Shown piece by piece: positions 17,374 through 26,487 of a DNA stretch of 64,000 bases. Both the position numbers and the translations under genes were made by a program. Below the pieces are notes generated by a model. It did no database searches. It had not been told where the DNA came from and saw nothing but the letters and a program-made list of their open reading frames with translations. This DNA comes from Haloferax litoreum (GTDB lineage Archaea; Halobacteriota; Halobacteria; Halobacteriales; Haloferacaceae): contig NZ_WKJO01000001.1 in NCBI RefSeq assembly GCF_009674605.1, positions 1,054,001 through 1,118,000 of the forward strand, given 5' to 3'. Positions within the stretch are counted from its first letter, which is position 1, and each line of letters begins with the position of its first letter.

Positions 17374-18024
17374 ATGCGAATCATCGCCTTCGACTTCGAC
17401 GGCACGCTCTCGGACTCGGAGATGACCGTCCTCCTCGGCGAGAAGAACGGTACCGCCGAGAAGATGGCCGATATCACCGAACGCGCCATGAACGACGAGA
17501 TTAGCTACGCGGAGAGCCTGCGCTCGCGCGCTCGACTCCTCGAAGGACTCGAAGAGGAACTCGCAGAAGAGGCCTACGGCGAGGTTGAACTTCGACCCGG
17601 CGCGGCCGAACTCATCCAGCGACTCCGCGACTACGGCCACCACGTCGCCATCTTCACCGGCGGATTCAAACGCGGCGTCGAACGCGCACTCGAAAAAGAG
17701 GGGGTCGAAGTCGACGACATCGTCTCGAACCACCTGCCCGTGAAGGGTGGCCGACTCACCGGCGACGTCGAGGGGTCGCTCATCGAGGGGACGAAGGACA
17801 CGGCGCTGGAGAACTACGCCGCCGAACACGACGTACCAATGGAGCGAACCGTCGCTGTCGGCGACGGCGCGAACGACCTGCCGATGCTCGAAGTCGCCGG
17901 CCTGTCGGTTGGGTTCGTCCCGAAGACGGCAGTTCGCCCCGCCTGCGACGTCGTCGTCTCCTCGATGGACCGGTTAGGAAAGGTGTTCGAGGGGTACAAC
18001 ATCCTCGACGCCGACGAGGAGTAA
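17374..18024 (+). CDS. serB: Phosphoserine phosphatase
   Basis: The 216-residue HAD-family enzyme removes phosphate from phosphoserine, the last step of serine synthesis. HAD motif I is DFDGTLSDSE near residue 6, motif II is IFTGGFKRGVE, and motif IV is GDGANDLPML. The helical cap includes EKMADITERAMNDEISYAES, typical of SerB. The first ATG at 17374 begins immediately before motif I, as expected. It sits divergent to serA, so a shared intergenic promoter region (17213-17373) could control both serine genes. Confidence 0.93.
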   Translation: MRIIAFDFDGTLSDSEMTVLLGEKNGTAEKMADITERAMNDEISYAESLRSRARLLEGLEEELAEEAYGEVELRPGAAELIQRLRDYGHHVAIFTGGFKRGVERALEKEGVEVDDIVSNHLPVKGGRLTGDVEGSLIEGTKDTALENYAAEHDVPMERTVAVGDGANDLPMLEVAGLSVGFVPKTAVRPACDVVVSSMDRLGKVFEGYNILDADEE

Positions 18025-18134
18025 CCGCGTCGACGACACCGACGCGTCCCGTCTTGAGGAACTGGCACGCACTACTGGCCGGCGACGTTTGAACACTGCT
18101 AACGCTTATCATGGTTGGCGTCGTATCGACTTTC

Positions 18135-18326
18135 ATGTCTATCAGCGACGTCGACACACCCGAGCTCTGGGTGGCGGGGTTCGTCTTCGTAGCCCTCGCT
18201 CTCGCCGCCCAGTTAGAGGGTGTGGTCCTCCTCGACTTCCGCACACTCGGCATCGACAAATCGATTCCCGCCGCCGTGGCAGTGGTGGGGACGATGCTGG
18301 CTTTGTGGTGGTTGGAAAACGAGTGA
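18135..18326 (+). CDS. Small two-helix membrane protein
   Basis: A 63-residue protein with two hydrophobic segments (WVAGFVFVALALAAQLEG and AVAVVGTMLALWWL) and a short polar start MSISDVDTPE. The element CTTATC at about 18104-18109 lies 27-30 nt before the ATG at 18135, which I prefer over the in-frame ATG at 18111 that overlaps that element. No family recognised. It stands alone between serB and the hydrolase gene on the same strand. Confidence 0.6.
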   Translation: MSISDVDTPELWVAGFVFVALALAAQLEGVVLLDFRTLGIDKSIPAAVAVVGTMLALWWLENE

Positions 18327-18459
18327 ACCTTCCGATGGGTGTCTTCTTCGGGTCGGGATAGGGCCGGCGGTCAGTTTTCGGGTATTCGTCCGCCGTCTCG
18401 GGATTCTCTGTGCGGGAGAATCGAGTTCGAACGTTATTACGCGGCCAAATCGACAACCA

Positions 18460-19842
18460 ATGGTTATGTTTGGTTCCCGCTGGTTCCCCATTGTGCTCGC
18501 TGCCCTCGTCGTCGTCGGAGTCGGCGGGTGGGTGTCACCCTTCGTCTTCGTCCCGGACGTTGGTGGTGAGGGGTTCACCACAGAACGAGTCTACGTTCGA
18601 GCAGATGGTCGCATCACCGAGGCGGCACTGTACGTCCCGAGTGGCGAACGCCCCAGACCGGGTATCGTGTTTGGGGCCGGGTCAGGGTCTGAACCTGCGA
18701 TGTACGCTGGATACGGTGAGACACTCGCTCGACAGGGGTTCGTCGTCTTGATTCCCGGACCGACCTACGAACTCGAAGACGGGTCTCCCGTCCCGTGGAT
18801 GATTGTCCGCGACGAGAGTGACCTCTGGGACCGGGTGACTGAGAACTACCTCAACTGGGTGGCGTATCTGGAAGCACATCCGCGAGTCGACGACGAACGC
18901 ATCGTCGCCGGTGGGCACTCTGGCGGGGCCAACGGGGCCTATCGGGCGGCGTACGAACGTGGCGACGTACGGGGAGTCGTCGCCATCGCTGGCCGGTTCC
19001 CACCAGAGCGACCCGACCCGCTTCAGACGAACGTCCTCTTGGCGACTGGGAGCGACGATTCACTCGTTCCACCGAGTACCCTCGTGGAGATATCCGAACC
19101 ACTGACTGGGACGAGACTCGAACCCGGTGACCGAACCGGGTCCTTCGACGACGGAACGGCGGCACGCGTCTTCGTCGCAGATGGGGCGACACACCTGTCC
19201 GAGTCGTACGACCCGTCGCTCGTCGCCGCGACGACAGACTGGTCGCTCCGGTCGGTTGGCGAGACGCCCCCAGACCAGTACGAGACGACTGGCCGACCCA
19301 TTCGGTCGGTTCTCCAGCAGTTCGTCTTCGGGTTGGTCGGCGTCCTCGCGGCCACCGCCCTCGTCGCCCGCGAAGGTGCTCCCTCGCTGGACAGCGACTA
19401 CCGGGCGTACCTTCCACCGACAGTTGCGGTGGTCGGATTCGTCGCAGTCGTCGGCACGACGCTCTCGGAGAGCGTCTACCACCTCTGGCCTGCACCGTCA
19501 CAGTTCGTAAAATACGTCTTCTTCGCCGGCATCCTCGCAGTCGTCGGTGGGGTGCTTCTTCGCGGGTCCGAACGAATCCCGCGACTTGAGACGAGATACG
19601 GGGCCGTCCTGTTCGACGCCGCGTTCCTCGTCGTCTCGATGGCGGTGTTCGTCCTCGTTTCGACGCGCTTCGTCACGTTCCAGTTGGTGACGACGGTGGT
19701 CCTGTCGGGCGTTTTCTTGCTGCTACTGTTGCCCGTCGTCGTCCTGCTTTCCCTTCTGGAGCGAGACGCCGCGCCGCGCTGGGTGTTCAGTAGCCTCGCT
19801 GTCCTCTGGTTGTACCCGGCAGTCGTCCCGCCGTACCTGTGA
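18460..19842 (+). CDS. Membrane-anchored alpha/beta hydrolase with C-terminal helix bundle
   Basis: A 460-residue protein. An N-terminal helix (about 9-32) is followed by an alpha/beta hydrolase domain (about 40-270) with nucleophile Ser 154 in GGHSGG, an oxyanion region GSGSEP, acid candidate in ATGSDDSLVP, and His in DGATHLSES. About six hydrophobic helices fill residues 285-460. The hydrolase should face outside, anchored by the membrane domain. TTATTA at about 18434-18440 lies 25 nt before the ATG, so the start is probably leaderless. Substrate unknown; the fold includes esterases and peptidases. Confidence 0.8.
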   Translation: MVMFGSRWFPIVLAALVVVGVGGWVSPFVFVPDVGGEGFTTERVYVRADGRITEAALYVPSGERPRPGIVFGAGSGSEPAMYAGYGETLARQGFVVLIPGPTYELEDGSPVPWMIVRDESDLWDRVTENYLNWVAYLEAHPRVDDERIVAGGHSGGANGAYRAAYERGDVRGVVAIAGRFPPERPDPLQTNVLLATGSDDSLVPPSTLVEISEPLTGTRLEPGDRTGSFDDGTAARVFVADGATHLSESYDPSLVAATTDWSLRSVGETPPDQYETTGRPIRSVLQQFVFGLVGVLAATALVAREGAPSLDSDYRAYLPPTVAVVGFVAVVGTTLSESVYHLWPAPSQFVKYVFFAGILAVVGGVLLRGSERIPRLETRYGAVLFDAAFLVVSMAVFVLVSTRFVTFQLVTTVVLSGVFLLLLLPVVVLLSLLERDAAPRWVFSSLAVLWLYPAVVPPYL

Positions 19843-19934
19843 GTGGTCTAATTCTGACACATACGCGCTGGTGGCGGCCGTCGCTCACAGTGAGCGTGTC
19901 TGCAAAAAATCGAAGTGGGTGTCGGGACTCGAGG

Positions 19935-21362
19935 TTACCGATTCAGCGTGTGAATCGCCTGTCCGAGCGCGTTTTCGGCGGCCTCCATGACCGCTTCGGC
20001 GAGCGTCGGGTGGGTGTGGATGGTGGATGCAACGTCTTCGAGCGTCGCGCCCATTTCGATGGCGAGAGCGACTTCGGCCACTAACTCGGACGCCTCGGGG
20101 CCGACGATTTGCGCTCCGAGGATGAATCCCGAATCTTCGTCGGCGACGATGCGGACGAAGCCATCGGCGTGACCCGTGGTGAGGGCACGACCGGATGCGC
20201 GGAAGGGCATCTGCCCGACAGCAGTTGTGAATCCCATCTCTTCGGCCTCGTCTTCGGTCATCCCGACCGTACCGATTTCAGGGTCGGTGAAGACGGCGGC
20301 CGGGACGGCCTGACTGTCGAAGGCGACGGGTTCACCGGCGATGTGCTCGGCGGCGACGATGCCTTCTTTCGAGGCGACGTGTGCGAGCATCGGGGTGTCG
20401 GCGACGACGTCACCGACTGCGTAGATGTGCTCCACGTCGGTCCGGCGGAAGTCGTCCACTTCGAGGAACCCACGTTCGTCGGCTTCGAGGCCGGCGTTTT
20501 CGAGTTCCATCGTGTCGGTGACGGGCGAGCGACCGACGGCGACGAGCACCTTGTCGGCACGGTACTCGGCTTCCTCGCCGTCTTCCGTCTCGGTGGTGAC
20601 GATGATGCTGTCGTCGTCTTCGCGCCACCCGCTGGCACCTTCGCCGAAGTTCATGTCGATGCCGAGGTCTTCGGCGCGCTTGCGGACGACACGGGCCACG
20701 TCGGACTCGTATCCCGGGAGGATGTCGTCGAGCATCTCGACGACGGTGACGTCCGAATCGAGTTTGGCGAACGTCGTGGAGAGTTCCATGCCGATGTAGC
20801 CGCCGCCGACCACGACGAGGCGGTCCGGGACGGTGTCTGCGGCGAGGGCGTCGCGCGAGGACCAGACTTGCTCGTCCGCGAAGTCGAAGCCCGGAATCTG
20901 GATGACGCGCGACCCGGTGGCGATGATGCAGTGTTCGAACTCGATGGTTTCGGAACCCTGTCCTTCGCCGCCGTGGGCGATGCGGACGGCGTTCTCGTCT
21001 TTGAAGCGGGCGGTTCCCTCGACAAGGTTGACGCCGTTGGCCTTACAGAGTTTCTCGACGCCGCCAGTGAGTTGGTCCACGACGCCGTCCTTCCAGTCGC
21101 GCAGTTGCGACATGTCGACGACGGGGTCGGCGTGGATACCCATCTCTTCGGCGTTACCCGCCTCGTGGGCGAGGTTCGCACTCGTGATGAGCGCCTTCGA
21201 CGGGATGCACCCGTAGTTCAGGCAGGTGCCGCCGTAGGCGTCCTTCTCGACGAGCGTGGTGTCCAGACCCTGCTGTGCGGCGCGGATGGCGGCGACGTAC
21301 CCGCCCGGTCCGGCACCGATGACGAGTACCTCGGTTCCGGTCGCGATATCTCCAACGACCAT
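19935..21362 (-). CDS. lpdA: Dihydrolipoyl dehydrogenase (E3)
   Basis: The 475-residue flavoenzyme reoxidises dihydrolipoamide with NAD. The FAD loop is GAGPGGYVAA (17-26), the redox disulfide is in GGTCLNYGCIPSK (Cys 47 and 52), the NAD loop is VGGGYIGMEL, and the catalytic base His is in the C-terminal HTHPTLAEA. It is the last gene of the 2-oxoacid dehydrogenase operon; its ATG overlaps the TAA of the E2 gene by one nucleotide. It could also serve a glycine cleavage system, for which no other genes are seen here. Confidence 0.97.
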   Translation of the reverse strand: MVVGDIATGTEVLVIGAGPGGYVAAIRAAQQGLDTTLVEKDAYGGTCLNYGCIPSKALITSANLAHEAGNAEEMGIHADPVVDMSQLRDWKDGVVDQLTGGVEKLCKANGVNLVEGTARFKDENAVRIAHGGEGQGSETIEFEHCIIATGSRVIQIPGFDFADEQVWSSRDALAADTVPDRLVVVGGGYIGMELSTTFAKLDSDVTVVEMLDDILPGYESDVARVVRKRAEDLGIDMNFGEGASGWREDDDSIIVTTETEDGEEAEYRADKVLVAVGRSPVTDTMELENAGLEADERGFLEVDDFRRTDVEHIYAVGDVVADTPMLAHVASKEGIVAAEHIAGEPVAFDSQAVPAAVFTDPEIGTVGMTEDEAEEMGFTTAVGQMPFRASGRALTTGHADGFVRIVADEDSGFILGAQIVGPEASELVAEVALAIEMGATLEDVASTIHTHPTLAEAVMEAAENALGQAIHTLNR

Positions 21363-22861
21363 TATTCGAGCACCAGCAGTTTGGGGTCTTCGAGCAGTTC
21401 TTTGATGCGGTTCGTGAAGCGGGCACCCTGTGCGCCGTCGACGATGCGGTGGTCGAACGACAGCGAGAGGGTGAGGACTTTTCGAGGCACGATTTCACCG
21501 TCTACAACGCGCGGCTTGTCCTTGATTGCACCGAGCGCGAGGATTGCCACTTCGGGGTAGTTGACGATGGGCGTCGCGTACTCGCCGCCGATGCCGCCGA
21601 TGTTGGTGATGGTGAAGGTGCCACCGCGCATCTCGCCGGGCGAAATCTTGCGGTTACGGGCCTTCTCGACCAACTCGTTCATCTCGTCGGCGATTTGGAG
21701 CATGCCCTTGCGGTCCGCGTCGTGGACGACCGGAACCATGAGACCGGCGTCCGTCGCGGCGGCGACGCCGATGTTGTACTCGTCGCGGAGGACGATTTCT
21801 TCGTTCTCCTCGTCGAGTTGCGAGTTGATGTACGGGAAGTCCTTGAGCGCCGCGATGACCGCCTTCATCACGAACGGCATGTAGGTGAGTTTCGTGTCGC
21901 GTTCCTCGGCGACTGGCTTGAGTTGCGAGCGCAGTTCCACGAGTTCCGTCACGTCCACTTCGTCGTGGTGGGTGACGTGCGGCGCGGTGTACTTCGAGCG
22001 CTGCATCTGGTCGGCGATGGCCTTGCGGACGCCCTTGAAGGGAACGCGCTCGCCGGCGACGGGGCCGGAGTCGGCCGTCGCCGTCTCGGCCGTCGCGGTG
22101 CCTGCCTCGGGTTCGGCGGCGACTGCTTCGGCGTCTGCGGCCTGTGCCGCACGCTGGGCCTCGGCGTACTCGGTGACTGCTTCGGGCGAGACGAACGCCG
22201 CACCGTCGCGCATCTCCGTCGCAGGCACGGCGTCGATGTCGACGCCTTTCTCTTTGGCCAGCGCACGGGTCGCGGGCGCGGCGAGCGTCTTGTCACGCGC
22301 TGCGGCCTCAGCGGCCGCGGCAGCGCTTTCGTCGCGCTTCTCCGTCGCCGACTGACCGTTGATTTCGATGCTGCGTGGCCCTTCGGCCGGCGCTTCTTCT
22401 GCTTCTTCTTCCTCGGCGGCCGCACGAACGTCGCCTTCGGTCACACGACCGCTCGGACCGCTTCCGTCGACAGATTCGAGGTCGACTTCGAGTTCGCGGG
22501 CGAGTCGTCGGACGCTCGGTGGGGCGAACACGCGTCCGCCAGCGTCGGTCTCTTCTTCCTCGTCGGGTTCGGGTTCTGCCTCGGGTTCGGCGGCCGGTTC
22601 GGCCTCCTCGGCCTCTTCGCCACCGACCTGAATGGTGATGATGACGTTGCCGACCGGAACCATCTCGCCTTCTTCGGCGAGGAGTTCGTTCACCGTCCCG
22701 TTGAACGGCGACGGAACGTCCACGAGTGCTTTGTCCGTCTCGACCTCTGCGAGTACCTGGTCTTCGGTCACTTCGTCGCCCGGTGCGACGTGCCACGTTA
22801 CGAGTTCGCCTTCTGCGACGCCTTCACCGACGTCGGGGAGTTTGAATTCCTTGAGTGCCAT
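21362..22861 (-). CDS. 2-oxoacid dehydrogenase E2, dihydrolipoyl acyltransferase
   Basis: A 499-residue E2. Residues 1-80 are a lipoyl domain with the lipoylated Lys 44 in VETDKALVDV. An Ala/Glu/Pro linker follows, then a peripheral-subunit-binding domain (FAPPSVRRLARELEVDLESV) and, after a second acidic linker, a further segment of the same type (AAPATRALAKEKGVDIDAVP). The catalytic domain ends with SFDHRIVDGAQGA, whose His and Asp are the acyltransferase residues. Two binding domains would be unusual for an E2. It directly abuts the E1-beta stop and overlaps lpdA by one base. Acyl specificity (pyruvate, branched-chain or other) is not clear. Confidence 0.93.
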   Translation of the reverse strand: MALKEFKLPDVGEGVAEGELVTWHVAPGDEVTEDQVLAEVETDKALVDVPSPFNGTVNELLAEEGEMVPVGNVIITIQVGGEEAEEAEPAAEPEAEPEPDEEEETDAGGRVFAPPSVRRLARELEVDLESVDGSGPSGRVTEGDVRAAAEEEEAEEAPAEGPRSIEINGQSATEKRDESAAAAAEAAARDKTLAAPATRALAKEKGVDIDAVPATEMRDGAAFVSPEAVTEYAEAQRAAQAADAEAVAAEPEAGTATAETATADSGPVAGERVPFKGVRKAIADQMQRSKYTAPHVTHHDEVDVTELVELRSQLKPVAEERDTKLTYMPFVMKAVIAALKDFPYINSQLDEENEEIVLRDEYNIGVAAATDAGLMVPVVHDADRKGMLQIADEMNELVEKARNRKISPGEMRGGTFTITNIGGIGGEYATPIVNYPEVAILALGAIKDKPRVVDGEIVPRKVLTLSLSFDHRIVDGAQGARFTNRIKELLEDPKLLVLE

Positions 22862-23845
22862 TCAGAAGTTCACCGCCTCACGAATGCCGTCTTCGACGCG
22901 GGCGACCGACGGGAGGTAGTAGTCCTCCAGTGCGTACAGCGGGTACGGGACGTCGTAGCCTGCGACGCGCTTTACGGGTGCTTCCTGGTAGAGGAGCGCC
23001 TCTTCTTGGATGATAGCCGTGATTTCGCCGCCGAGGCCGCCGGTCTTGGGGGCCTCGTGGACGACGACTGCGCGACCGGTCTTCTTGAACGACTCCACGA
23101 TGGTCTCGCGGTCCAGCGGCGAGATAGAGCGCAGGTCGACGACTTCGGCGTCGATACCCTCTTCTTCGAGGTTCTCGACCGCTTCGAGCGTCGGGCGGGT
23201 CATCGCGCCGTAGGTGAACACCGACACGTCCGACCCTTCGCGGCGGACGGCGGCCTCACCGATTGGGACCGTGTAGTCTTCTTCGGGGACTTCGCCGCGG
23301 AACGCCCGGTAGATGAGTTTGGGTTCGAGGAAGACGACCGGGTCGGGGTCGCGGATGGCCGAGATGAGCAGTCCCTTCGTGTCGTACGGCGTCGAGGGGA
23401 TGACCACCTTCAGACCGGCCTCGTGCGCGTAGAACATCTCTTTCGACTCGGAGTGCGACTCGGGTGCGCGGATGCCGCCGCCGTAGGGGGCGCGCAGGAC
23501 CATCGGGAGCGTGTAACGGCCACGGGTCCGGGTGCGGAACCGCGACATGTGGCTCACGATTTGGTCGAATCCGGGGTACATGAAGCCAGAGAACTGAATC
23601 TCGGGAACCGGCTTCAGGCCCATCGCGGCCATCCCAACTGCCGTGCCGATGATGCCGGACTCTGCGAGGGGCGTGTCGATGACTCGGTCGTCGCCGAACT
23701 CGTCCCAGAGGCCCTCGGTGGCCCGGAAGACGCCGCCGTTCTTGCCGACGTCTTCGCCCATGACGAGCACCTCGTCGTCGAGGTTCATTTCGGTGTAGAG
23801 ACCGTCCCGTACTGCTTGCACGATGGTGAGGTTCTGTGCGCTCAT
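22862..23845 (-). CDS. 2-oxoacid dehydrogenase E1, beta subunit
   Basis: The 327-residue beta subunit of a thiamin-diphosphate E1 begins MSAQNLTIVQAVRDGLYTEM. The conserved VLVMGEDVGKNGGVFRATEG carries the glutamate that activates the thiamin ring. The C-terminal transketolase-like domain (VHEAPKTGGLGGEITAII) contacts E2. Together with the alpha subunit it decarboxylates a 2-oxoacid and transfers the acyl group to E2. Its ATG overlaps the TGA of the alpha gene (ATGA at 23842-23845), and its stop abuts the E2 ATG. Confidence 0.95.
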   Translation of the reverse strand: MSAQNLTIVQAVRDGLYTEMNLDDEVLVMGEDVGKNGGVFRATEGLWDEFGDDRVIDTPLAESGIIGTAVGMAAMGLKPVPEIQFSGFMYPGFDQIVSHMSRFRTRTRGRYTLPMVLRAPYGGGIRAPESHSESKEMFYAHEAGLKVVIPSTPYDTKGLLISAIRDPDPVVFLEPKLIYRAFRGEVPEEDYTVPIGEAAVRREGSDVSVFTYGAMTRPTLEAVENLEEEGIDAEVVDLRSISPLDRETIVESFKKTGRAVVVHEAPKTGGLGGEITAIIQEEALLYQEAPVKRVAGYDVPYPLYALEDYYLPSVARVEDGIREAVNF

Positions 23846-24948
23846 TCTCGGAGGAATCCTTCGTCGCCAACCTTCTCACGGAGTGCTTCGAACTCCTCGT
23901 ACTGTGCTTGAATCTCCGGCGTCCGTTCGTCGTAGGCGTAGTCGAACATGTCGCTGGGTTCCGGACGCGGGTCGGACTCGGCCGCCTCGATGGCGTCTGC
24001 GACTCGTTGTTTGATTTCTGCCTCGATTTCTTCGACCTTCTCGTCGTCGAGTCGGCCCGTCTCACGGAGGAACGCTTCGAGACGCGGGATGGGGTCTTTC
24101 GCCTTCCACTTCTCGACTTCCTCGTCGTCGCGGTAGACGGTTGGGTCGTCGGCGGTGGTGTGTGCGCCGAAGCGGTACTGGACCGCCTCGATGAGCGTGG
24201 GTCGTCCCTCGCCCTCACCGGGGTTCCGAGCCTTCTCCAGTGCGGCCTTCGTCACGGCGTAGACGGCGAGGGGGTCCATTCCGTCGACCTGCACGCCGTC
24301 GATGCCGTAGGCGGCGGCCTTCTGTGCGATGGTCTCGGAGGCCGTCTGTCGCTCGCGCGGGACAGAAATCGCCCACTGGTTGTTGTTACAGAAGAAGACG
24401 TTGGGGGTGTCGAAGACGCCGGCGAAGTTCAATCCTTCGTGGAAGTCGCCTTCGGACGTCGCACCGTCACCGAAGTAACAGAGAACTGCTTTGTCCTCTT
24501 CACCGCGGAGTTTGAACGACCATCCGGCACCCGTCGCGTGCGGAATCTGCGACGCGATAGGAACTGCAGGCGGGAAGAGGTTCACGCCCTCGGGCATCTC
24601 GTTGCCCTTCTCGTGGCCCATCCAGTACAAGAGCGTCTGCTTGAGGGGAAGGCCGCGGAGCAACGCCGCGCCGTGTTCGCGGTAACTGGGCACCATCCAG
24701 TCGTCTTCTTCGAGTGCGATGGCGCTGCCAATCTGTGCGCCTTCCTGTCCCGACAGCGGAGGGTAGGTTCCCATCCGTCCCTGTCGCTGCAGACTCACTG
24801 CCCGAGTGTCGAAGTGTCGAGCAAGGCGCATATTCCGGTACATGTCGACCAGTGTCTCGTCGTCGATGTCGGGGACTTCACCGACGACGGTGCCGTCCTC
24901 ATCGAGCACTCGTACCTGGTCCTGTGGGTCACGCTGAAGTACGCTCAC
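23842..24948 (-). CDS. 2-oxoacid dehydrogenase E1, alpha subunit
   Basis: The 368-residue alpha subunit carries the thiamin diphosphate motif GDGATSEGDFHEGLNFAGVF, ending near the NN of FFCNNNQWAIS. I start it at a GTG (24946-24948), giving SVLQRDPQDQVRVLDEDG. The sequence AGGAGG stands about 9 nt upstream on the minus strand, a good ribosome binding site, and homologous alpha subunits begin near here. An ATG-like opening further upstream would add 38 unlikely residues across the promoter. It is the first gene of the four-gene operon. In haloarchaea such complexes have often lacked an assigned substrate, since ferredoxin oxidoreductases handle pyruvate. Confidence 0.92.
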   Translation of the reverse strand: MSVLQRDPQDQVRVLDEDGTVVGEVPDIDDETLVDMYRNMRLARHFDTRAVSLQRQGRMGTYPPLSGQEGAQIGSAIALEEDDWMVPSYREHGAALLRGLPLKQTLLYWMGHEKGNEMPEGVNLFPPAVPIASQIPHATGAGWSFKLRGEEDKAVLCYFGDGATSEGDFHEGLNFAGVFDTPNVFFCNNNQWAISVPRERQTASETIAQKAAAYGIDGVQVDGMDPLAVYAVTKAALEKARNPGEGEGRPTLIEAVQYRFGAHTTADDPTVYRDDEEVEKWKAKDPIPRLEAFLRETGRLDDEKVEEIEAEIKQRVADAIEAAESDPRPEPSDMFDYAYDERTPEIQAQYEEFEALREKVGDEGFLRE

Positions 24949-25265
24949 GGGAGAACCCTCCTGTTCATGGCAAAATCGACACCCGCTGGCGTTATATTGT
25001 TTTCGTATATAATTTACTTTGACTCGGAATATTGCGTCACTGGGCGTGCTATGTAAACCCACACAGGTGAAAATTGGACATTTTGGCTTCTAAACGATTC
25101 TTCCTGAGGGTCATTAGTGCGAACCCACATCTCACCGAGAAATAATCGGAAATATCGACAACGTTTCACAACGGACCGGGAGTATATCGACTCGGGTTGT
25201 GACAACGCCGACACATCTGTGGCGACGTGAGAACGAAGTTTCCCGTCCGGTGCGCGCCGGCCGCG
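24949..25265 (-). promoter_or_regulatory. Promoter and leader of the 2-oxoacid dehydrogenase operon, with a hairpin after lipA
   Basis: No gene is supported. On the minus strand, A/T-rich TATA-like stretches lie near 24993-25015 (ATTATATACG and CAATATAACG), which would give a leader of roughly 20-40 nt with AGGAGG before the GTG start. Nearer lipA, an inverted repeat pairs TCACAAC (25166-25172) with GTTGTGA (25196-25202) around a second short stem; it follows the lipA stop by about 65 nt and may end that transcript. Confidence 0.5.
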
Positions 25266-26201
25266 TTACTGCCCTGCTGCCGCGCGTGCCGCCTGCCGTG
25301 CCTCTTCGACGCTCGACCCCTCGCGGAGCAGTGCGTCGACGAACAGCTCGCCCGCCTTGTACGACGACCGGACCATCGGACCGGAGGCGCAGTAGAGGAA
25401 GTCGAGTTCGTCTTCGGCGACCCGCCGCCACGTCTCGAACACGTCGGGGTGGACGTACTCGTACACGTCGAGGTGGGTCCGCGACGGTTGGAGGTACTGG
25501 CCGAAGGTCACGATATCGACGTCCGCCTCGCGGAGGTCTGAGAGCGTCTGATAGACTTCGTGGGCGTGTTCGCCGAGGCCGAGCATGATGGACGTCTTCG
25601 TGTGGATGTCCGACTCGTCGGTCACCTGCTGGAGGACCGACAGGGACTGCTCGTACCCCGCGCGCCGGTCACGAATCGGCCACTGGAGGCGTTCGACCGT
25701 CTCGATGTTGTGGGCGATGACGTCCGGGCCGGCGTCGATAATCTTCCGGACGAGTTCGGGTTCACCCTGGAAGTCGGGAATCAGCACTTCTACGAGGACC
25801 TCCGGGTCTCGCCGTTTTATCTCCCGAATCGTCTGTGCGAAGTGACCGGCACCCTGGTCGGGTAAGTCGTCACGGTCCACGGAGGTCAACACGACGTAGT
25901 CGAGACCGATTTCCGTCACGGCGTCGGCGACGTTCGCGGGTTCTTCGGGGTCGAGTGGTTCCATGCCACCCGTCGTCACGTCACAGAAGTTGCATCCGCG
26001 CGAACACCGGTCGCCCATGAGCATGAACGTGGCCGTCCCGGGACCGTCCCGACCACTCCAGCACTCGCCGAGGTTCGGACAGTTGGCCTCTTCACAGACC
26101 GTGTGGAGGTTCCTGTCCCGGAGTGTGGATTTGATGTCGGTGAATCGCCGGCCCGATGGCGGTCGCATCTTCAACCAATCTGGCTTCCGCCGCGTGCGCA
26201 T
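25266..26201 (-). CDS. lipA: Lipoyl synthase
   Basis: The 311-residue radical-SAM enzyme inserts two sulfur atoms into protein-bound octanoyl groups to make lipoyl. Both iron-sulfur motifs are present: the auxiliary cluster CEEANCPNLGEC (about residues 36-47) and the radical-SAM CSRGCNFC (about 67-74). The C-terminal Ser of the RSSYKAGEL segment is the usual auxiliary-cluster ligand. It lies just upstream of the E1-E2-E3 operon on the same strand, providing the cofactor for E2 Lys 44. No lipB or lipoate ligase is seen in the window. Confidence 0.95.
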   Translation of the reverse strand: MRTRRKPDWLKMRPPSGRRFTDIKSTLRDRNLHTVCEEANCPNLGECWSGRDGPGTATFMLMGDRCSRGCNFCDVTTGGMEPLDPEEPANVADAVTEIGLDYVVLTSVDRDDLPDQGAGHFAQTIREIKRRDPEVLVEVLIPDFQGEPELVRKIIDAGPDVIAHNIETVERLQWPIRDRRAGYEQSLSVLQQVTDESDIHTKTSIMLGLGEHAHEVYQTLSDLREADVDIVTFGQYLQPSRTHLDVYEYVHPDVFETWRRVAEDELDFLYCASGPMVRSSYKAGELFVDALLREGSSVEEARQAARAAAGQ

Positions 26202-26487
26202 GGTCAGTTCTTACGGGGGGACAGGCAAAAACGTGAGGATTACACCGCTGTCGGTCGACCACTTGACACGTCTGACCGGCTCGATTCGACCGAATCACTC
26301 GCCGTGAGCGTCGTGTTCTGTGTTACCACGACGGCAGACAAATCGACCAAATACGCACGACTATCACGAAAAAGAAAACGTTTGATTCGAATTCATCACG
26401 TATGTCCACCATTCTGCATGTAAAACCGTGCTAGACATATCATGGAACTGAAAAACTTATGTTCGAGTAAAGATTTTCACACAGTGT

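Noticed and set aside
21449-23911. 820-residue open frame opposite the E1-beta and E2 genes
   Set aside because: Antisense to two strongly conserved enzyme genes; composition typical of a shadow frame.
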